Assembly (NCBI RefSeq): GCF_001482305.1
Contig: NZ_LOHP01000047.1
Location: 62,001-126,000 of the forward strand
Length of the DNA: 64,000 nt
Origin: Leucobacter sp. G161
Lineage (GTDB): Bacteria > Actinomycetota > Actinomycetes > Actinomycetales > Microbacteriaceae
Reading direction: 5' to 3'
The notes below the pieces were generated by a model. The model worked only from the letters and a program-made list of their open reading frames with translations. It made no database searches and was not told where the DNA came from. This document shows positions 61,838 through 64,000 of this stretch, piece by piece. Within the stretch, counting starts at the first letter, position 1; the number at the start of each line of letters is the position of its first letter. Position numbers and translations under genes: made by a program.

Positions 61838-62629
61838 CTACTGCTGCGCACCACCGTCGAGGTCGAACCCCGGCGAGCCGGGCACCGACGCGAGCAGCTG
61901 CCGCGTGTACAGCGAGCTGGGCGCGTGGAACACCTCGGTGATCGGCCCGTGTTCGACGATCGCGCCGCGCTGCATCACGATGATCTCCTCGCAGAGCTGT
62001 TCGACGACGGCGAGGCTGTGGCTGATGAACACCATCGTGAGCGGCCGCTCACCGCGCAGCCGCTTGAGGAGCTCAATGATTTCGGCCTGCACGGACACGT
62101 CGAGCGCGCTCGTGATCTCGTCGGCGATGATGAGTTCGGGGCCGGGGAGCAGCGCCCGCGCGATTGCGATGCGCTGCCGTTGCCCGCCCGAGAACTCGTG
62201 CGGATACTTCGCGAGCACGTCGCCGCCAAGCCCCACCGATGTGAGGGTGGCGACCGCGAGCGCCTCGGCGTCGGCGCTCAGCCGGCCAGCGCGCGGATCG
62301 ATCGCTTCGGCAAGCGTCTGGCGGATCGTGCGGCGCGGGCTCAGCGAGGAGTACGGATCCTGCGGAATGTACTGCACCGTTCGCGACAGCGTGTGCCGCT
62401 CGCGCCGGGACAGGCGCCGCATGTCGTGACCGACCACGTCGAGGGTGCCGGCCGAGACGCGGTTCATGCCGACGATGGCTTTGCCGAGCGTGGACTTGCC
62501 CGATCCTGATTCCCCGACCAGCCCGACGGTGCTCCCGCGAGCGACTCGTATGCTGAGCTGCGAGATCACGTTCACGTGCCCGAAGCTCACGTCGATACGA
62601 TCCGCGATGACCGCTGCGCTGTCATGCAT
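61838..62629 (-). CDS. oligopeptide/dipeptide ABC transporter ATP-binding protein (OppF/DppF type)
   Basis: 263 residues from ATG at 62629, one base after the upstream stop. Walker A GESGSGKST, Q-loop VQYIPQDPYSSLSPRRTIRQTLAEA, signature FSGGQRQRIAIARAL, Walker B LIIADEITSALDVS (Glu-Ile-Thr in place of the more usual Glu-Pro-Thr), H-loop FISHSLAVVEQL. The short C-terminus lacks the full OligoHPY extension. It is the second ATPase of the peptide importer encoded to its right. Confidence 0.93.
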   Translation of the reverse strand: MHDSAAVIADRIDVSFGHVNVISQLSIRVARGSTVGLVGESGSGKSTLGKAIVGMNRVSAGTLDVVGHDMRRLSRRERHTLSRTVQYIPQDPYSSLSPRRTIRQTLAEAIDPRAGRLSADAEALAVATLTSVGLGGDVLAKYPHEFSGGQRQRIAIARALLPGPELIIADEITSALDVSVQAEIIELLKRLRGERPLTMVFISHSLAVVEQLCEEIIVMQRGAIVEHGPITEVFHAPSSLYTRQLLASVPGSPGFDLDGGAQQ

Positions 62630-62630
62630 G

Positions 62631-64000
62631 TCAGGTCTCCTCTCGATCCGCCATCGCGTCTCGCGTCGCCGCGCTGAGCGCGGGCACTGCCGCGAGCAGT
62701 CGTTTCGTGTACGGGTGCGTGACCTCACGGCGTCGCAGCTCGCCCGCGGTGAGCCGTTCGACGATCTCGCCGTCTTTCATCACGAGCACGAGGTCACTGA
62801 TCTCTTGGACGACGCTGAGGTCGTGGCTGATGAACAGCATCGACATGTGTTCGCGCTGGTGCGCGCGGCGAAGCTGACGCAACACCTGGAGTTGCACGGT
62901 CACGTCGAGGGCGGTCGTCGGTTCGTCCGCGATGAGCAGTCTCGCGTGCGTGCTCATCGCGGCCGCGATCATTGCGCGCTGACGCATGCCGCCCGAGAAT
63001 TCGTGCGGGCGCTGCTTCATGCGCCGCGGCGCATCGTCTATCCCGACCGTTTCGAGGGCGCGGGTCATGGTGCTGCGGTACTCGGGCCCACGCATGCCGT
63101 GGTAGACGCGCAGCACCTCGGTGAGTTGCGGCCCCATGCGCATTGCCGGGTTGAAGGTGGTGCCCGGGTCTTGGTAGACGATCGCCATCTCGCGCGCCAG
63201 GCGTTGCCGTCGCGGTTTGCGCAGCATGTCCATGCCGGCGAACGACAGCTCTTCGGCAACGGTTTCGAGGCCCTCGGTTTGGAGGCCGGCGATCGCCATC
63301 GCCGTGAGGGATTTCCCCGACCCCGATTCGCCGACGAGCGCGACGACCTGGCCGTGCTCGATTTCGAACGACACGTCACGCACGAGCTCTGCGCCCTGCG
63401 GCACGCGAATGCTCAGGCCGCTCACCCGCACGAGCGGGCCTGCCGCGGCAGCCGCCGCGCTCGGCGGCACCGCACCCGCAGGCTCAGCACCCGACAGCTC
63501 CGCGTCCGGCGACACGACGCTCGTGACCCGCGCGCTCGGTGGCTGCGGGATGCGGCGGAACTTCATCAGGCTGCGCGGGTTCGCGCGCGCCGCGAGCGCG
63601 TCGCCGATGAGCATCGCCGACAGCCCAGTGAGCACGATGAGCACGGAGGCCGCGACCGCCTGATAGGGCTGCACGTACATCGCGGTGAGCGAGTCGTTGA
63701 GGATCCGCCCGAAGTCGAACTCGGGCGACTGCACGCCGAGCCCGATGAAGGACAGCGCTGAGAGTTCAACGAGCGACAGCGCAAACACCGTCGCGCTGAG
63801 CACGAGCAGCGGCTCGGCCATGTTCGGGAGCACGTGTCGCAGCGCGATGCGCAGCGGGCCGACGCCGAGGAACCGGGCTGTCGCCACGTATTCGCGGGTG
63901 GAGATGCCAGCCGTGAGGTTCGACATGAGCCGCGCGAATGAGGGGATGCCGGCTAGGCCGATCGCGATCACCGCGGACTGGGCGCTCGAGCCGAGGATCG
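62631..64000 (-). CDS. peptide ABC transporter permease-ATPase fusion (DppC-DppD type), 5' end outside window
   Basis: At least 456 residues; the frame continues beyond 64000, so the visible GTG at 63971 is not taken as the start. The first ~140 residues are the end of a DppC permease, with EYVATARFLGVGPLRIALRHVLPNM (EAA box) and LSLVELSALSFIGLGVQSPEFDFG. After a Pro/Ala linker the OppD-type ATPase follows: GESGSGKS, VYQDPGTTFNPAMRMG, FSGGMRQRAMIAAAM, LIADEPTTALDVT, FISHDLSVV. Fusions of the two subunits are known in actinobacteria. The substrate-binding and DppB genes would lie to the right. Confidence 0.92.
   Translation of the reverse strand, partial: ILGSSAQSAVIAIGLAGIPSFARLMSNLTAGISTREYVATARFLGVGPLRIALRHVLPNMAEPLLVLSATVFALSLVELSALSFIGLGVQSPEFDFGRILNDSLTAMYVQPYQAVAASVLIVLTGLSAMLIGDALAARANPRSLMKFRRIPQPPSARVTSVVSPDAELSGAEPAGAVPPSAAAAAAGPLVRVSGLSIRVPQGAELVRDVSFEIEHGQVVALVGESGSGKSLTAMAIAGLQTEGLETVAEELSFAGMDMLRKPRRQRLAREMAIVYQDPGTTFNPAMRMGPQLTEVLRVYHGMRGPEYRSTMTRALETVGIDDAPRRMKQRPHEFSGGMRQRAMIAAAMSTHARLLIADEPTTALDVTVQLQVLRQLRRAHQREHMSMLFISHDLSVVQEISDLVLVMKDGEIVERLTAGELRRREVTHPYTKRLLAAVPALSAATRDAMADREET

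Overview
The window is GC-rich with strongly G/C-biased third codon positions, many GTG starts, ATGA/GTGA gene overlaps and at least one apparent leaderless start. Together with the gene content (actinobacterial Asp23/DUF6286/AmaP stress operon, LAxTG wall-anchored protein, FtsW plus LCP, YdbS/YdbT PH proteins) this points to an actinobacterium, most likely Microbacteriaceae (Leucobacter-like). The taxonomic call is inference. No rRNA, tRNA, CRISPR array or intact insertion sequence was recognised.

Layout. 1-585: partial luciferase-like oxidoreductase. 746-5495 (minus): envelope/alkaline-stress cluster with two Asp23-type proteins (one split by an apparent frameshift), DUF2273, DUF6286, AmaP-like, CsbD, GlsB, an ECF sigma factor and two further small Asp23-like proteins. 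5722-8986: RluA-type pseudouridine synthase, a small Cys-rich protein, an HSL-type esterase and a TetR regulator. 9080-11547: NCS1 permease and nitrilase, divergent from the TetR gene across two palindromes. 11588-15896: OmpR-type two-component system, FtsW, LCP ligase. 16025-20787: MFS exporter, SDR, acyl-CoA dehydrogenase, TetR. 20961-24565: Fic protein preceded by twin operators, and a large orphan protein. 24852-26860: membrane protein plus GntR regulator, and an M23 peptidase.

27357-34753 is a defence-type block: a Wadjet/Mks-like jetABC operon with no jetD visible, divergent from an AbiEi/AbiEii pair. 34677-39047: ABC exporter with its own two-component system. 39278-42089: small ABM-like protein, then an MFS transporter and a His-rich protein divergently arranged around a CsoR-type operator. 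42108-43739: a two-gene module (helix-turn-helix protein plus minimal nucleotidyltransferase-fold protein) with its own promoter and an apparently leaderless start, abutting a truncated MFS gene. This is the best candidate for an undescribed toxin-antitoxin-like system.

43811-49466: YdbT/YdbS PH-domain pair, aldehyde dehydrogenase, SMP-30 protein, GNAT and an orphan XRE protein. 49504-51851: NhaA, a possible 43-residue small protein upstream of it, and a DUF3592-like protein. 51932-57906: an amide-related catabolic cluster (amino-acid-type ABC importer, acetamidase/formamidase, phosphotriesterase-like hydrolase) divergent from an XRE-cupin regulator and a RidA protein. 57979-61689: a 1236-residue secreted phosphodiester glycosidase/metallophosphoesterase with a LAxTG anchor. 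61838-64000: oligopeptide ABC ATPase and a permease-ATPase fusion leaving the window.
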